Assembly: GCA_024102665.1 (NCBI GenBank)
Contig: JAGFJP010000181.1
Coordinates: 1 to 35,163, forward strand
Length of the DNA stretch: 35,163 nt
Source of the DNA: Thiogranum sp.
GTDB taxonomy: Bacteria > Pseudomonadota > Gammaproteobacteria > DSM-19610
Reading direction: 5' to 3'
Shown: piece after piece, positions 18,318-26,328 of the stretch
Numbering within the stretch: position 1 is the first letter of the stretch
Layout: each line of letters begins with the position of its first letter
The notes under the pieces: model-generated
Seen by the model: only the letters and a program-made list of their open reading frames with translations
What the model was told of the DNA's origin: nothing
Databases searched by the model: none
Made by a program: the position numbers and the translations under genes

Positions 18318-18614
18318 TCAGGTGCGCACATGTTTTAGGATGTGTTCATCGTTGTCACAGCACAAAAGCCCAATGCCATCATGGGTGCGTCGTACAACTG
18401 CGACCGGTATTCGGAGGTTAGCCCGTAGTTTTGCTCCGTTCGCGGGCAGCAGAAGTTTGACAAGGGCATGTGGTGGTAGGTCGGCCGCATCAAGCTCAAC
18501 AAAAACGCCGCCAGAGCTGATATTCCTCATCCGCCCGATGAACGTTCTTGCTCCCGGATACTCAACGCTAACTTCCTTGTACGTTGAAATGCGTTTGTTC
18601 CTGCGATGCTCCAC
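18318..18614 (-). CDS. PilZ domain protein (c-di-GMP receptor), copy 1
   Basis: This is a 98-residue stand-alone PilZ domain. Both c-di-GMP contact motifs are present: RxxxR at residues 4-8 (RRNKR) and the [D/N]xSxxG motif at 31-36 (NISSGG). Translation starts at a GTG preceded by AAGGGAG. It should bind cyclic di-GMP and act through partner proteins, typically on motility, exopolysaccharide or adhesion. A paralogue lies 580 bp upstream with identical motif positions. The partners are not in the window. Confidence 0.88.
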   Translation of the reverse strand: MEHRRNKRISTYKEVSVEYPGARTFIGRMRNISSGGVFVELDAADLPPHALVKLLLPANGAKLRANLRIPVAVVRRTHDGIGLLCCDNDEHILKHVRT

Positions 18615-18813
18615 GTTCTGTCTCCCTTAATTCCCGGCTTATCAGAATTTTTCGAGATGAAACCAAAATATAGACGAAGAACGGGGTGGTGCAAGTTTAA
18701 CCGACCGACCTTAGGTCATTCCATTGTAGACGACATCCCTGGATTTCTCGCAACAGGCTAGTCTCGTGAAACCTTACGAGCGGAGGCCCCCTTCACGCCC
18801 GGGGCGCTTCGGG

Positions 18814-18842
18814 TTGACTGTTGACGTGCGGCGTCCAGTCAA
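18814..18842. repeat. Long bulged hairpin between PilZ genes
   Basis: TTGACTG (18814-18820) pairs with CAGTCAA (18836-18842). Inside it, GACG (18823-18826) pairs with CGTC (18832-18835) around a TGCGG loop, leaving a 2-nt bulge. This gives an 11-bp stem. No T-tract flanks it on either strand. It may be an RNA structural element or an operator. Confidence 0.4.
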
Positions 18843-18930
18843 ATAGCCAGTGTGGATGCGTGGTTTTTATTGTCTGTCTTCCGGTTCGGCATCGAGCACA
18901 AGGCGACAGGGACGCAAGACCCGGAGGAAT

Positions 18931-19113
18931 ATGAAGCACCTCAGCAAACGAAATGCGCTCGCAATCCCCGCCCGCCTCTTGCCGCCGAAACCGTTACCTG
19001 CGTTTTACCCCTGTTTTTGGGACACATCAGAAAAGGTTACCGAGATGGCCGCCCCTGATCAGCCATCCTACGCCGCGCGGCGGCATGGGATGTCGCAACC
19101 CGCGGCGGCATAA
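18931..19113 (+). CDS. Possible small protein between PilZ genes
   Basis: A 60-residue reading frame starts at an ATG placed after GGAGG with 3-4 bp spacing. It is basic and Pro-rich at the start, with no recognised domain, membrane helix or signal peptide. The opposite-strand neighbours and unusual composition argue that it may be fortuitous. The ribosome-binding site is the main reason to list it. Confidence 0.25.
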   Translation: MKHLSKRNALAIPARLLPPKPLPAFYPCFWDTSEKVTEMAAPDQPSYAARRHGMSQPAAA

Positions 19114-19197
19114 TGCGGGTGTTTGTCGGTACGGCACCCCGGGGCAGAGGGAACGGCACCTGGCATCGAGGGCGGTCCAGGTGCTGTTGATCCTCCA

Positions 19198-19518
19198 TCA
19201 TGTTTGTCCGCTTCCCCGACCTGATTCGCTGAGATACCTGGCGAGCAGCCGGCGGTCCTGGTTGTCAACTGCTTCGAACACCAAGCCCACTCCCTGTTCG
19301 CAGGTGTGTACTACCAACGCCTCCAGACGAGGAACACCCGCTGCTGCCGGCAACTTGACATGGACCAGTTTTGGATTGCTCAGGGTATCGGCCTGAACGT
19401 CCACAAACATTCCGTCCATGCTTATGTCTCTGGTGTGGGCCACGCACGCCGTTCCGCACGGGCTGGTCAACTCCACCTCTAATCTAAGTCTCCGGCGTTT
19501 ACACCAGCGATGCTCCAT
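19198..19518 (-). CDS. PilZ domain protein (c-di-GMP receptor), copy 2
   Basis: This 106-residue PilZ protein starts MEHRWCKR, close to the MEHRRNKR start of the other copy. RxxxR falls at 4-8 and DxSxxG at 31-36 (DISMDG), the same positions as in the paralogue. It carries extra Cys at 6, 21 and 25, absent from the other copy. AAGGA precedes the ATG at 19518. It should bind cyclic di-GMP; the downstream partner is unknown. The two genes look like an old duplication that has diverged. Confidence 0.88.
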   Translation of the reverse strand: MEHRWCKRRRLRLEVELTSPCGTACVAHTRDISMDGMFVDVQADTLSNPKLVHVKLPAAAGVPRLEALVVHTCEQGVGLVFEAVDNQDRRLLARYLSESGRGSGQT

Positions 19519-19654
19519 GGTTCCTTACTCCGTGCGTGCTTTACACTGAAATTTAAATATACACCCTGTGACCAAAACACAGGTCAAGAGGCGGACGGAT
19601 GCGGTGTGTCGTCGCAGCTGCAGTCAGCCGGAGAGTTTGCCAGGCCAACGCAGG

Positions 19655-19807
19655 ATCGGTACCAGGCACGAATTCCCATGACGGCGAACAGATCACTGAC
19701 ACTCTTCCTTCGTCTTGGGCGAAATCAACGGCATCACCGAGTTTATGGATCCAGGAAACACCGACATAAGGCGCGAACTCGCGGCGGATCTCCGCTTTAT
19801 GGGAATC
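19655..19807 (-). pseudogene. copB: Remnant of copB C terminus (copper resistance protein B)
   Basis: The minus-strand translation gives [15 protein letters not shown] followed by [13 protein letters not shown], which matches the conserved C-terminal end of the outer-membrane protein CopB. After DEG the match continues only in another frame, as [15 protein letters not shown], the typical last residues of CopB. So one frameshift separates the two parts. A stop codon lies just upstream of the match, and the N-terminal two thirds are absent. The usual stop after the final aromatic is also lost. This is a relic of a former copAB-type determinant, not a working gene. Confidence 0.8.
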
Positions 19808-19823
19808 CATTCAGGATTGCGCG

Positions 19824-19855
19824 TTGACTTGTGTGCCGCTTACATGTTCTAGACT
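19824..19855 (+). promoter_or_regulatory. Candidate MerR/CueR-type promoter of Cu+ ATPase
   Basis: TTGACT (19824-19829) and TAGACT (19850-19855) form -35 and -10 elements separated by 20 bp, the long spacing typical of MerR-family activated promoters such as that of copA. The first gene downstream starts at 19923. The dyad expected in the spacer is imperfect (TGTGT against ACATG), so the regulator is not proven. Either MerR protein in this window could act here. Confidence 0.45.
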
Positions 19856-19922
19856 CAACATTGAAATTCGGTGCATCGCGTTCGATTCGAAAACACCAAT
19901 AAACACGAAGGAATAAAGGACG

Positions 19923-22364
19923 ATGAGGATGGCCAAAGATCCTGTATGCGGCATGAGCGTCGAAGCGAGTTCGGCGGTGATAACCGCACAGCATGCCGGC
20001 AAAACCTGGTATTTTTGTTCTGATCGTTGTCACGACAAGTTCGAGATAGACCCGGATCAGTACATGCGAAAGTCGGCTCGCGGGGCATCGCCCGATAGCG
20101 ATAAGCAGCCGGCCGAACTAACCGTCGCTGGCAGTAAGCCAGTTGAATACACCTGTCCCATGCACCCGGAGATCAGACACCCAATGCCGGGGTCCTGTCC
20201 CAAATGCGGTATGGCATTGGAACCCGTGAGCAGCCCGACTCCTGTCTCTCAAACTGAATACGTGTGTCCCATGCACCCCGAGATTGTGCAGGATCATCCC
20301 GGCAGTTGTCCCAAGTGCGGCATGGCCCTGGAACCGCGCACGGTGGAAGCTGAAGAGGATGACACTGAATTACGCGATATGAGCCGCCGTTTCCGGGTCA
20401 GCACCATTCTGGCGATTCCGGTGTTTGTCAGCGCCATGGCGGCGGAGTTCTGGCCGGAACCGATGGCGGAAATCATCGATCCGCACCTGCGCCAGTGGTT
20501 CGAACTGGTCCTGGCCACTCCGGTGGTAGTGTGGGGTGGCTGGATTTTCTATGTGCGCGCTATCCGGTCGGTGATCAACCGAAGCCTGAACATGTTCACC
20601 CTGATCGGGCTGGGCGTCAGCGTGGCATGGACCTACAGCGTTATTGCTGTGCTCTTCCCCGGCATCTTCCCTGCGGCAGTATTCAATGAGTTCGGTGTGG
20701 TGCCGGCATACTTCGAGGCCGCGGCCGTGATTACCGCACTGGTGCTGTTGGGCCAGGTCCTGGAGCTGCGCGCACGCAGCCAGACCAATGCCGCCATCAA
20801 ACTGCTATTGGGTCTGGCGCCGAAAACAGCCCGCATAGTTCGTGATGATGGTACAGAGGAAGACATTCCGCTGGAACACGTGCAACCCGGCGATGTGCTG
20901 CGTATCCGCCCGGGTGAAAAGGTGCCGGTGGACGGAGAGGTTCTGGAAGGCAACAGCAGTGTCGACGAATCGATGGTCACCGGCGAGCCCATACCCGTTG
21001 AGAAAACGGCAGGTGAACGGCTCATCGGCGCCACGGTAAATGGCACCGGCGGCCTGCTGATGCGGGCGGAAAAGGTGGGCGCCGACACCCTGCTGGCGCA
21101 GATCGTCCAGATGGTGGCAGACGCTCAACGCTCACGGGCGCCGATCCAGAAGCTGGTGGACATCGTTTCGGGTTATTTCGTTCCGGCTGTCGTACTGATC
21201 GCGGTCCTGACATTCTTTGTCTGGGGACAATGGGGACCTGAGCCCCGTCTGGCCTATGCGGTGATCAATGCCGTGGCAGTACTGATTATCGCCTGCCCCT
21301 GTGCGCTGGGACTGGCGACGCCCATGTCTATCATGGTTGGTACCGGCCGCGGCGCCATGATGGGGGTGTTGTTCAAGAATGCCGAGGCGCTGGAGGTGAT
21401 GCGCAAGGTCGACACCCTGGTGGTGGACAAAACCGGCACGCTGACCGAAGGCCACCCGGAACTGGTCAGCGTGATACCCGCTGACGGGTTCGAGGAAACC
21501 GACATCGTGCGCCTGGCGGCCAGCGTCGAGCGCTCCAGCGAGCATCCGTTGGCGGCCGCCATTGTGCGCGGTGCCGAGAAACGGGGCGTCGAACTGGTGT
21601 CCGTCAATGACTTCCAGTCGGTCACCGGCAAAGGCGTCACCGGCCGGCTGGATGGCCGTAGCGTTGCCTTGGGCAATATCAAACTGTTCCAGGATCTGGA
21701 CATAGACCCGGGCAACCTGCCGGCACAGGCCGATGCCGGGCGTGCCGAGGGCCAGACGGTGATGTTCCTCGGGGTGGACGGCAAGGCCGCAGGCCTGATC
21801 GGCGTGGCTGACCCGGTCAAGCAGACGACACCCGAGGCGATCCGCTTCCTGCACGATGAAGGCATCCGCATCGTCATGCTCACGGGCGATAACCGCAAGA
21901 CCGCCGACGCGGTGGCCGCCAGGCTCAACATCGACCAGGTACAGGCCGAGGTATTGCCCGATCAGAAGGCTGCCGTCGTCAAGGCCCTGCAGGACGAAGG
22001 CCGGGTGGTGGCGATGGCCGGCGATGGCATCAACGACGCGCCGGCCCTGGCCCAGGCCCAGGTGGGTATCGCCATGGGCACCGGCACCGATGTCGCAATG
22101 GAGAGCGCAGGCGTTACCCTCGTCAAGGGCGATCTGCGCGGCATCGTTCGCGCGCGGCGCCTGAGCCGCGCCACCATGCGCAACATCCGCGAGAACCTGT
22201 TTTTCGCCTTTGTCTACAACTCGCTCGGCGTACCGGTCGCTGCCGGAGTGCTCTACCCCGCCTTTGGTCTGCTGCTGTCGCCCATTATCGCCGCAGCGGC
22301 GATGAGCTTCAGCTCGGTATCCGTGATCTTCAACGCACTGCGACTGCGGCGCGTAACGCTCTAG
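19923..22364 (+). CDS. copA: P1B-1 Cu(I)-exporting ATPase with YHS and two tandem heavy-metal-binding modules
   Basis: This 813-residue inner-membrane pump moves Cu(I), perhaps Ag(I), out of the cytoplasm at the cost of ATP. Instead of CxxC-type HMA domains, the N terminus has a YHS domain (5-48; C9, C32, C36) and two copies of a heavy-metal-binding module (about 75-101 and 113-138, each with a CPMHPE start and a [10 protein letters not shown] end). Core motifs are TGE (353-355), CPC (458-460), phosphorylated DKTGT (502-506), SEHP and GDGINDAP (Asp701). YN in helix 7 and [14 protein letters not shown] in helix 8 complete the Cu+ (P1B-1) signature. AAAGGA precedes the ATG; another ATG six bases later is possible. 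The stop overlaps the ribosome-binding site of the next gene. Confidence 0.96.
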   Translation: MRMAKDPVCGMSVEASSAVITAQHAGKTWYFCSDRCHDKFEIDPDQYMRKSARGASPDSDKQPAELTVAGSKPVEYTCPMHPEIRHPMPGSCPKCGMALEPVSSPTPVSQTEYVCPMHPEIVQDHPGSCPKCGMALEPRTVEAEEDDTELRDMSRRFRVSTILAIPVFVSAMAAEFWPEPMAEIIDPHLRQWFELVLATPVVVWGGWIFYVRAIRSVINRSLNMFTLIGLGVSVAWTYSVIAVLFPGIFPAAVFNEFGVVPAYFEAAAVITALVLLGQVLELRARSQTNAAIKLLLGLAPKTARIVRDDGTEEDIPLEHVQPGDVLRIRPGEKVPVDGEVLEGNSSVDESMVTGEPIPVEKTAGERLIGATVNGTGGLLMRAEKVGADTLLAQIVQMVADAQRSRAPIQKLVDIVSGYFVPAVVLIAVLTFFVWGQWGPEPRLAYAVINAVAVLIIACPCALGLATPMSIMVGTGRGAMMGVLFKNAEALEVMRKVDTLVVDKTGTLTEGHPELVSVIPADGFEETDIVRLAASVERSSEHPLAAAIVRGAEKRGVELVSVNDFQSVTGKGVTGRLDGRSVALGNIKLFQDLDIDPGNLPAQADAGRAEGQTVMFLGVDGKAAGLIGVADPVKQTTPEAIRFLHDEGIRIVMLTGDNRKTADAVAARLNIDQVQAEVLPDQKAAVVKALQDEGRVVAMAGDGINDAPALAQAQVGIAMGTGTDVAMESAGVTLVKGDLRGIVRARRLSRATMRNIRENLFFAFVYNSLGVPVAAGVLYPAFGLLLSPIIAAAAMSFSSVSVIFNALRLRRVTL

Positions 22365-22376
22365 GAGGCATCCGTG

Positions 22377-22601
22377 ATGGGTAGTGATGGCGGCATGATT
22401 TTCGGCGGCGGATTCATGTGGGTATTCTGGTTACTGCTGATCGTGCTCGCTGCTGTCATCGTTAAAGCGTTGATCGGTGGTCCGTCCCGGTCGGGCCCGT
22501 CCGGTAAGGAGACGCCCATCGAAATCCTGGAGCGACGCTATGCGAGTGGGGAGATCGATGAACAGGAATTCGAACGCCGCCGCCAGGAATTGGAAAAATA
22601 A
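22377..22601 (+). CDS. Small SHOCT-domain membrane protein
   Basis: This 74-residue protein has a Gly/Met-rich start, one membrane helix (about 13-33) and a C-terminal SHOCT motif (about 46-73, PIEILERRYASGEIDEQEFE). SHOCT segments are short helical oligomerisation modules, frequent beside metal-ATPase genes. The ATG at 22377 has AGGAGG 8 bp upstream; the GTG at 22374 is an alternative. It follows the Cu+ ATPase by 12 bp and is almost certainly co-transcribed. A helper role for the pump is inferred from position only. Confidence 0.85.
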   Translation: MGSDGGMIFGGGFMWVFWLLLIVLAAVIVKALIGGPSRSGPSGKETPIEILERRYASGEIDEQEFERRRQELEK

Positions 22602-22707
22602 CTTGCCAACCTGTTTCCGAAATGTGTTTCAACCATGTTGCAGGCAACGCCACGGCCCGCTTGTCGCATGAATTCGTCCATTGCAACCACACTCAGGAGA
22701 AGCCACC

Positions 22708-23166
22708 ATGAAGAAAGTGCTTTTAACTGCTACAGCTGTACTATTTATCCTGCCGTCGTCGGCGTCATACGCTGCCGATGTGCACAATCCCTCGCAGGGA
22801 CAGGGGCAGTCAATGTCCGGCCAGCAGGGCGGCACGACCATGCAGAAAATGCAGGCCCGGATGCAGGAGATGAGGCAGCAGATGGAAACGATCCGTAATA
22901 CCGAGGATCCTGACAAACGCGACATGCTCATCGATGAACACATGAAAAGCATGCAGGAGAGCATGAACATGATGAGCGGCATGGGCGGCGGCATGATGGG
23001 AGGTCAGCAAAAAGAAGGGAAAACGGGCGACGACATGATGATGCGCATGAACAGGATGGAGCAGCGCATGGATATGATGCAGATGATGATGGACCAAATG
23101 GTCCAGAGTCAGGAAGTGGTGGAAGAAACCCGCAGACTGCATGACCACCGCAAAGTTCACAAATAG
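22708..23166 (+). CDS. Met-rich periplasmic protein, probable copper binder
   Basis: This 152-residue protein has a signal peptide cleaved near SYA-AD (22/23). The mature part has about 27 Met in helical heptad-like runs (MQKMQARMQEMRQQM, then MDMMQMMMDQM at 121-131) with a Gly-rich break at 91-99. Met clusters of this type bind Cu(I) or Ag(I) in periplasmic proteins. It ends in a His-containing basic tail. I chose the ATG at 22708 with CAGGAGA upstream over a TTG at 22681. It lies 107 bp after the SHOCT gene. Residues 110-132 match the C terminus of the partial protein at the right edge (MQQRIDMMQMMMDQM), so the two are related. Confidence 0.82.
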   Translation: MKKVLLTATAVLFILPSSASYAADVHNPSQGQGQSMSGQQGGTTMQKMQARMQEMRQQMETIRNTEDPDKRDMLIDEHMKSMQESMNMMSGMGGGMMGGQQKEGKTGDDMMMRMNRMEQRMDMMQMMMDQMVQSQEVVEETRRLHDHRKVHK

Positions 23167-23188
23167 ATCTGGTGTATCAATCAGACAT

Positions 23189-23220
23189 TGCTGTTATCGC
23201 CCCATTGGGCGATAACAGCA
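23189..23220. terminator. Strong hairpin, probable transcription end of copA unit
   Basis: A perfect 14-bp stem (GCTGTTATCGCCC and its complement plus one T-A pair) closes a 4-nt CATT loop, 22 bp after the stop of the Met-rich gene. It lies between convergent genes and could stop transcription from both sides. No T-tract follows on either strand, so intrinsic termination is not certain. Confidence 0.55.
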
Positions 23221-23238
23221 CAGGTGCAGCTGCACCTG
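23221..23238. repeat. Perfect 18-bp palindrome next to hairpin
   Basis: CAGGTGCAGCTGCACCTG is a perfect palindrome that starts at the base after the preceding 32-bp hairpin. Two abutting perfect dyads form a cruciform-like element in the gap between convergent operons. Its role is unknown. Confidence 0.5.
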
Positions 23239-23347
23239 AAAATCGGCCTGCGAACCCACCGGGAGTGCTCATCGCCAGCCGGGGCTGTCGCGTGGAAAAA
23301 GCATCGGCGTCGACCGCGCGTTCCGGTGGCGGGTTGTGTGACCGATC

Positions 23348-24601
23348 CTATGATGCCGGCCTGCCAGACGCCGACAGGCGTTTGCGGTTGACCTCGAACT
23401 GCGGTTCGAATGCGCCGAAAAGATCCAGATACTGTTCAACTTTGCGAGTCATGAGAAAACGCTCGCGCACGGTATCATACGCCCTGCGGCCCAGCTCCTT
23501 GCCTAGCTTCTCGTCCCGCACCAATTGGACGATGCGCTGCGCCGCCTCCTCGACCGAACCGACGAGAAAGCCATTCACGCCGTCCTCGATCTGATGTTCC
23601 AATCCACCGCAGCGCCCGGCAATCACGGCAGCGCCCTTCCACATCGCCTCAGTTGCGGTAAGGCCGAACCCTTCCCGGATCGACTTCTGCAGGATCACCG
23701 CCGCGCGACGCTGAAGCGCGTTCACCAGTGCACTGTCCTCAACCGTGAGGATGTGAACGCGCTCTTCCTTGTGCCTGAGCAGCGATTCGAACACTTGCTG
23801 GCCTTCGGGATCGTCGGTAGCAATGTTGCCGAGCAAAACCAGGGTGGCGTCGATTTCCTTGCGGGCGAGATGAAAGGCCTCGACCACGCCTTCGGGATCT
23901 TTCCAGCGATCGAAGCGCGACACCTGCGCCACAATCGGCAGATCGTCGGGGATACCGTAGCGCTCGAGACGGTCCTTGATCTCGGCCTCACTCATCTCGC
24001 CGTTCTTCAATGAGAATGGATTGATCGCTGGCATGATGAACACCTGGGGCAGGCTGGTATCTTGCGCATACTCGGGCAACGATACGATCATGGCGTCGTA
24101 CTCTTCGACGTAGGCGCGCAAATACTCCCATACCTCCGGGTTGGGCCGGGACAGATCGACGTGACAGCGCCACACCCAGGGGCAAGTCTTTCGGTAATGC
24201 CGAATCAGTGGCAGCGGTTGTGGATCATGGACCACGACGAGGTCGCAATTCAGGTCCATGCGCACGGCATTCTGCACCACCGTCTCCTCGTACACCTCCT
24301 TCTTGAGCCTGGTGAGATTGATCTCCCCGCCCTGGAGGGCGTTGTGGATCTTCTTGGTGACACTGAAAAAATCCGGACTGCCCTGGATCAGGCGCCAGTC
24401 CGACTTGATGCCCAGGCTGCGTTCGAGCAGCGTGGCCGAAGACAGGATTTCAGCGACGCCGCCACCGTAAAACGTGGAACTCACGTGAAGCACTCGCATA
24501 TCGCGGAGACGGTGGGCCTTGTGCACGATACGCTCCATCGCCTCCTCACCGATAAGCGGCGCATAGTCATCAATATCCACCATCCAGGAATATTTTTTCA
24601 T
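23348..24601 (-). CDS. treT: GT4 glycosyltransferase, TreT-type trehalose synthase
   Basis: This 417-residue GT-B fold protein resembles trehalose glycosyl-transferring synthase (TreT), which makes trehalose from NDP-glucose and glucose. N-terminal features are LHVSSTFYGGGVAEIL (38-53) and DLVVVHDPQPLPLI (120-133). The nucleotide-sugar site has VSRFDRWKDP (227-236) and EGFGLTATEAM (310-320, the E-x7-E region with E310 and E318). It is cytosolic, with no signal or membrane segment. It is the last gene of the long minus-strand operon and starts 20 bp after the YHS/HMA gene. Related GT4 enzymes act on other acceptors, so trehalose is probable rather than proven. The ATG follows an AAGGGGG at longer than usual spacing. 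Confidence 0.85.
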   Translation of the reverse strand: MKKYSWMVDIDDYAPLIGEEAMERIVHKAHRLRDMRVLHVSSTFYGGGVAEILSSATLLERSLGIKSDWRLIQGSPDFFSVTKKIHNALQGGEINLTRLKKEVYEETVVQNAVRMDLNCDLVVVHDPQPLPLIRHYRKTCPWVWRCHVDLSRPNPEVWEYLRAYVEEYDAMIVSLPEYAQDTSLPQVFIMPAINPFSLKNGEMSEAEIKDRLERYGIPDDLPIVAQVSRFDRWKDPEGVVEAFHLARKEIDATLVLLGNIATDDPEGQQVFESLLRHKEERVHILTVEDSALVNALQRRAAVILQKSIREGFGLTATEAMWKGAAVIAGRCGGLEHQIEDGVNGFLVGSVEEAAQRIVQLVRDEKLGKELGRRAYDTVRERFLMTRKVEQYLDLFGAFEPQFEVNRKRLSASGRPAS

Positions 24602-24621
24602 CGCGCTTCAGCCCCCTTCAG

Positions 24622-25128
24622 TCACGGGGAATGGCCGCCATGGCCGTGAGGGAAAGGTCGCACTTCCAGGCTCTCCACCTCGGTCTCTTCCAGGTAGTGG
24701 ACAAAGGCACGCCGCAGTACATCGCCCCAGCCCGCTCCGAGCCGCGCACCGGCCTGCTGCAACGCCGCTTCGATCTGCTCGGCCGTCGCCTGCAGGAGGT
24801 CGTAAGTGATGATCAGCTCGTGCGCGTCTATGTCCACCGAGTAAATCCCCATCATGGCGAGCAGACGCTCGGCAACCTGCTGCGCATCCGGCGCCGACAA
24901 GGGCGTTTCCAGCCGCAGGTGGCGACGCTTGATCACTTCCTGACCCGCCTGCTTCGGGGCCCGTTCACCCGGCACACCCATGTACAAATGCGGGTTGGCC
25001 AGAAAGCGCTCCTTGCACTGCTGCGAGCAGAACGCGAAGTCCATGCCCAGGTAATGCACCGCATTCTGGTCCGGCGGTACCTGCATCTGGCATACAGGGT
25101 CTTCCACCTTTTCATTGCCTGCTCCCAT
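24622..25128 (-). CDS. YHS-domain protein with HMA-like C-terminal fold
   Basis: This 168-residue protein has a YHS domain at 8-50 (DPVCQMQV, FCSQQCKERF, LANPHLYM; Cys13, Cys34 and Cys38). Next comes a ferredoxin-like segment at about 68-128 (RRHLRLETPLSAP, GIYSVDIDAHELIITYD, AEQIEAAL), patterned like an HMA domain but without its CxxC. A C-terminal helix and His-rich end (HGHGGH) follow. It should be cytosolic and bind a soft metal through the YHS Cys and His tail. GGGAGGG precedes the ATG. It sits between the exporter permease and the TreT-type gene. A metallochaperone or sensor role for the exporter is inference. Confidence 0.8.
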   Translation of the reverse strand: MGAGNEKVEDPVCQMQVPPDQNAVHYLGMDFAFCSQQCKERFLANPHLYMGVPGERAPKQAGQEVIKRRHLRLETPLSAPDAQQVAERLLAMMGIYSVDIDAHELIITYDLLQATAEQIEAALQQAGARLGAGWGDVLRRAFVHYLEETEVESLEVRPFPHGHGGHSP

Positions 25129-25196
25129 GATCGCGCCCTCCCTGAGTCTTGCTCCGGGTACAAGCCCGCGGTTAATGTACCGTCCCTATTGTTGTA

Positions 25197-25213
25197 GATG
25201 AGCTCTGCTCATC
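25197..25213. repeat. Short hairpin between permease and YHS genes
   Basis: GATGAGC-TCT-GCTCATC forms a 7-bp stem with a 3-nt loop in the 114-bp gap after the second permease gene. Without a T-tract it is more likely an RNA-processing or attenuating element than a full terminator. Confidence 0.35.
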
Positions 25214-25242
25214 ACGCAAATCGCCGGAAAACCGCAGAGGCT

Positions 25243-26328
25243 CTATGCCTGCTGACGACGGAATACGATGGCCGCCGCGCCGAACAGTGCCGCACCGATT
25301 CCGGCCAGGGCGAGCCCCTGCGGCCACAGCTCGGCAATACCGATGCCTTTCAGAAAAATGCCGAGGATCACATCCATGTAATAGCGTAATGGACTGGCCA
25401 GCGACAGGTATTGCAGGAACCCGGGCATGCTGGCTACAGGTGCCAGGGTTCCCGACAGGAACATGACGGGAAACAGGCCGAAAAAGGACAGCAGCAGCGC
25501 CTGCTGCAACGTGCGGCAAATCGCCGCGATAAGCACACCGATCCCGATTGCGCTGAGAAGAAACAACGCCGTGAACACCAGGAACAACGGCAGACTGCCG
25601 CGCAACGGCACTCCGAACCACCATACGATCAGCAGGCTCGGGAACACTGACAATACCCCTATTGCAAGCGTGGGGACGGTCTTGGCAACGAACAGCTCAC
25701 GCGTCCTGATGGGCGTGACCCGCAGTTGCTCGATGGTGCCGACCTCTTTTTCACGCACGATGGTGGCAGCAGGATGGATGACACCGACCATGAGCGCGGC
25801 CAGCGCGATCATCGACAGCACCATGAACCGTGTGTAGGTGAGATCCGGGTTGTACCAGACACGGATCGCAGGCTGCACCGGGGGACCCGCATCGGCACCG
25901 CCCTGCAGGGACTGCATCGCCAGGACGACGTAGTTGCGTGCGGTGGCGGCGGTGTTGGCGTCGCTGCCGTCGAGCAGCAGCTGCAGCCCGGGCGTCTCGT
26001 CACGCCACAATGCCTGCGTGAAACGCGGCGGGATGACCAATACTGCGCGTGCGCGCCCGCCCTGCAACCATTCGTCAGCCTGTGTCATGTCGGCAGAGTA
26101 ACCCACCAGATCGAAGGATCCGCCGCGCGTCAGACCGTCCACCAGCGAACGGGTGATGGGGGTGCGGTCCTGATCATACACCGCCAGTGGCAGATGCCGC
26201 AGATCAAGCCCCAGGGCATAGGTACAGAGCACGACCTCCACGGTGTATAGCCACAGAATAAGAAACAGAATGACGCGGTCCCGGAAAAACTGCGTCAGTT
26301 CCTTGATCAGCAGACTCGCCAGACGCAT
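25243..26328 (-). CDS. ybhR: ABC-2 type permease, YbhR-like
   Basis: This is a 361-residue inner-membrane permease of the ABC-2 exporter type. One N-terminal membrane helix (about 17-43) is followed by a large extracytoplasmic domain (about 45-180) and then five helices in the C-terminal half. The conserved segment HPAATIVREKEVGTIEQL, shared by this permease family, lies before the last helices. I set the start at the ATG at 26328, which overlaps the stop of the upstream permease (TGATG). The extended open frame up to 26709 is a shadow of that gene. It should dimerise with the other permease and be driven by the fused ATPase. The exported substrate is unknown. Confidence 0.88.
   Translation of the reverse strand: MRLASLLIKELTQFFRDRVILFLILWLYTVEVVLCTYALGLDLRHLPLAVYDQDRTPITRSLVDGLTRGGSFDLVGYSADMTQADEWLQGGRARAVLVIPPRFTQALWRDETPGLQLLLDGSDANTAATARNYVVLAMQSLQGGADAGPPVQPAIRVWYNPDLTYTRFMVLSMIALAALMVGVIHPAATIVREKEVGTIEQLRVTPIRTRELFVAKTVPTLAIGVLSVFPSLLIVWWFGVPLRGSLPLFLVFTALFLLSAIGIGVLIAAICRTLQQALLLSFFGLFPVMFLSGTLAPVASMPGFLQYLSLASPLRYYMDVILGIFLKGIGIAELWPQGLALAGIGAALFGAAAIVFRRQQA

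Larger units (their letters stand above)
18615..19197. other. Structured intergenic region between two PilZ genes
   Basis: These 583 bp separate the PilZ paralogues. They contain a strong hairpin (18814-18842), a short reading frame with a good ribosome-binding site (18931-19113), and fragments resembling parts of the GEMM-I c-di-GMP riboswitch: GGGACGCAA at 18909-18917 and GGTTACCGA at 19035-19043. The fragments are too far apart for a normal aptamer, and the 5' part and P2 stem are missing, so I do not call a riboswitch. Confidence 0.45.
19519..19922. other. Intergenic region with copB remnant and copA promoter
   Basis: This 404-bp stretch between the second PilZ gene and the Cu+ ATPase has no intact gene. 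It contains a decayed C-terminal copB fragment on the minus strand (about 19655-19807) and, next to it, a candidate MerR-type promoter for the ATPase (19824-19855). Confidence 0.6.

Noticed and set aside
18909..19043. GEMM-I c-di-GMP riboswitch
   Set aside because: Only two short matching fragments at wrong spacing; the conserved 5' segment and P2 stem are absent, so it is kept as a question, not a call.
21132..21854. 240-residue minus-strand reading frame
   Set aside because: It is antisense to the Cu+ ATPase catalytic region and shows only composition typical of a shadow frame.
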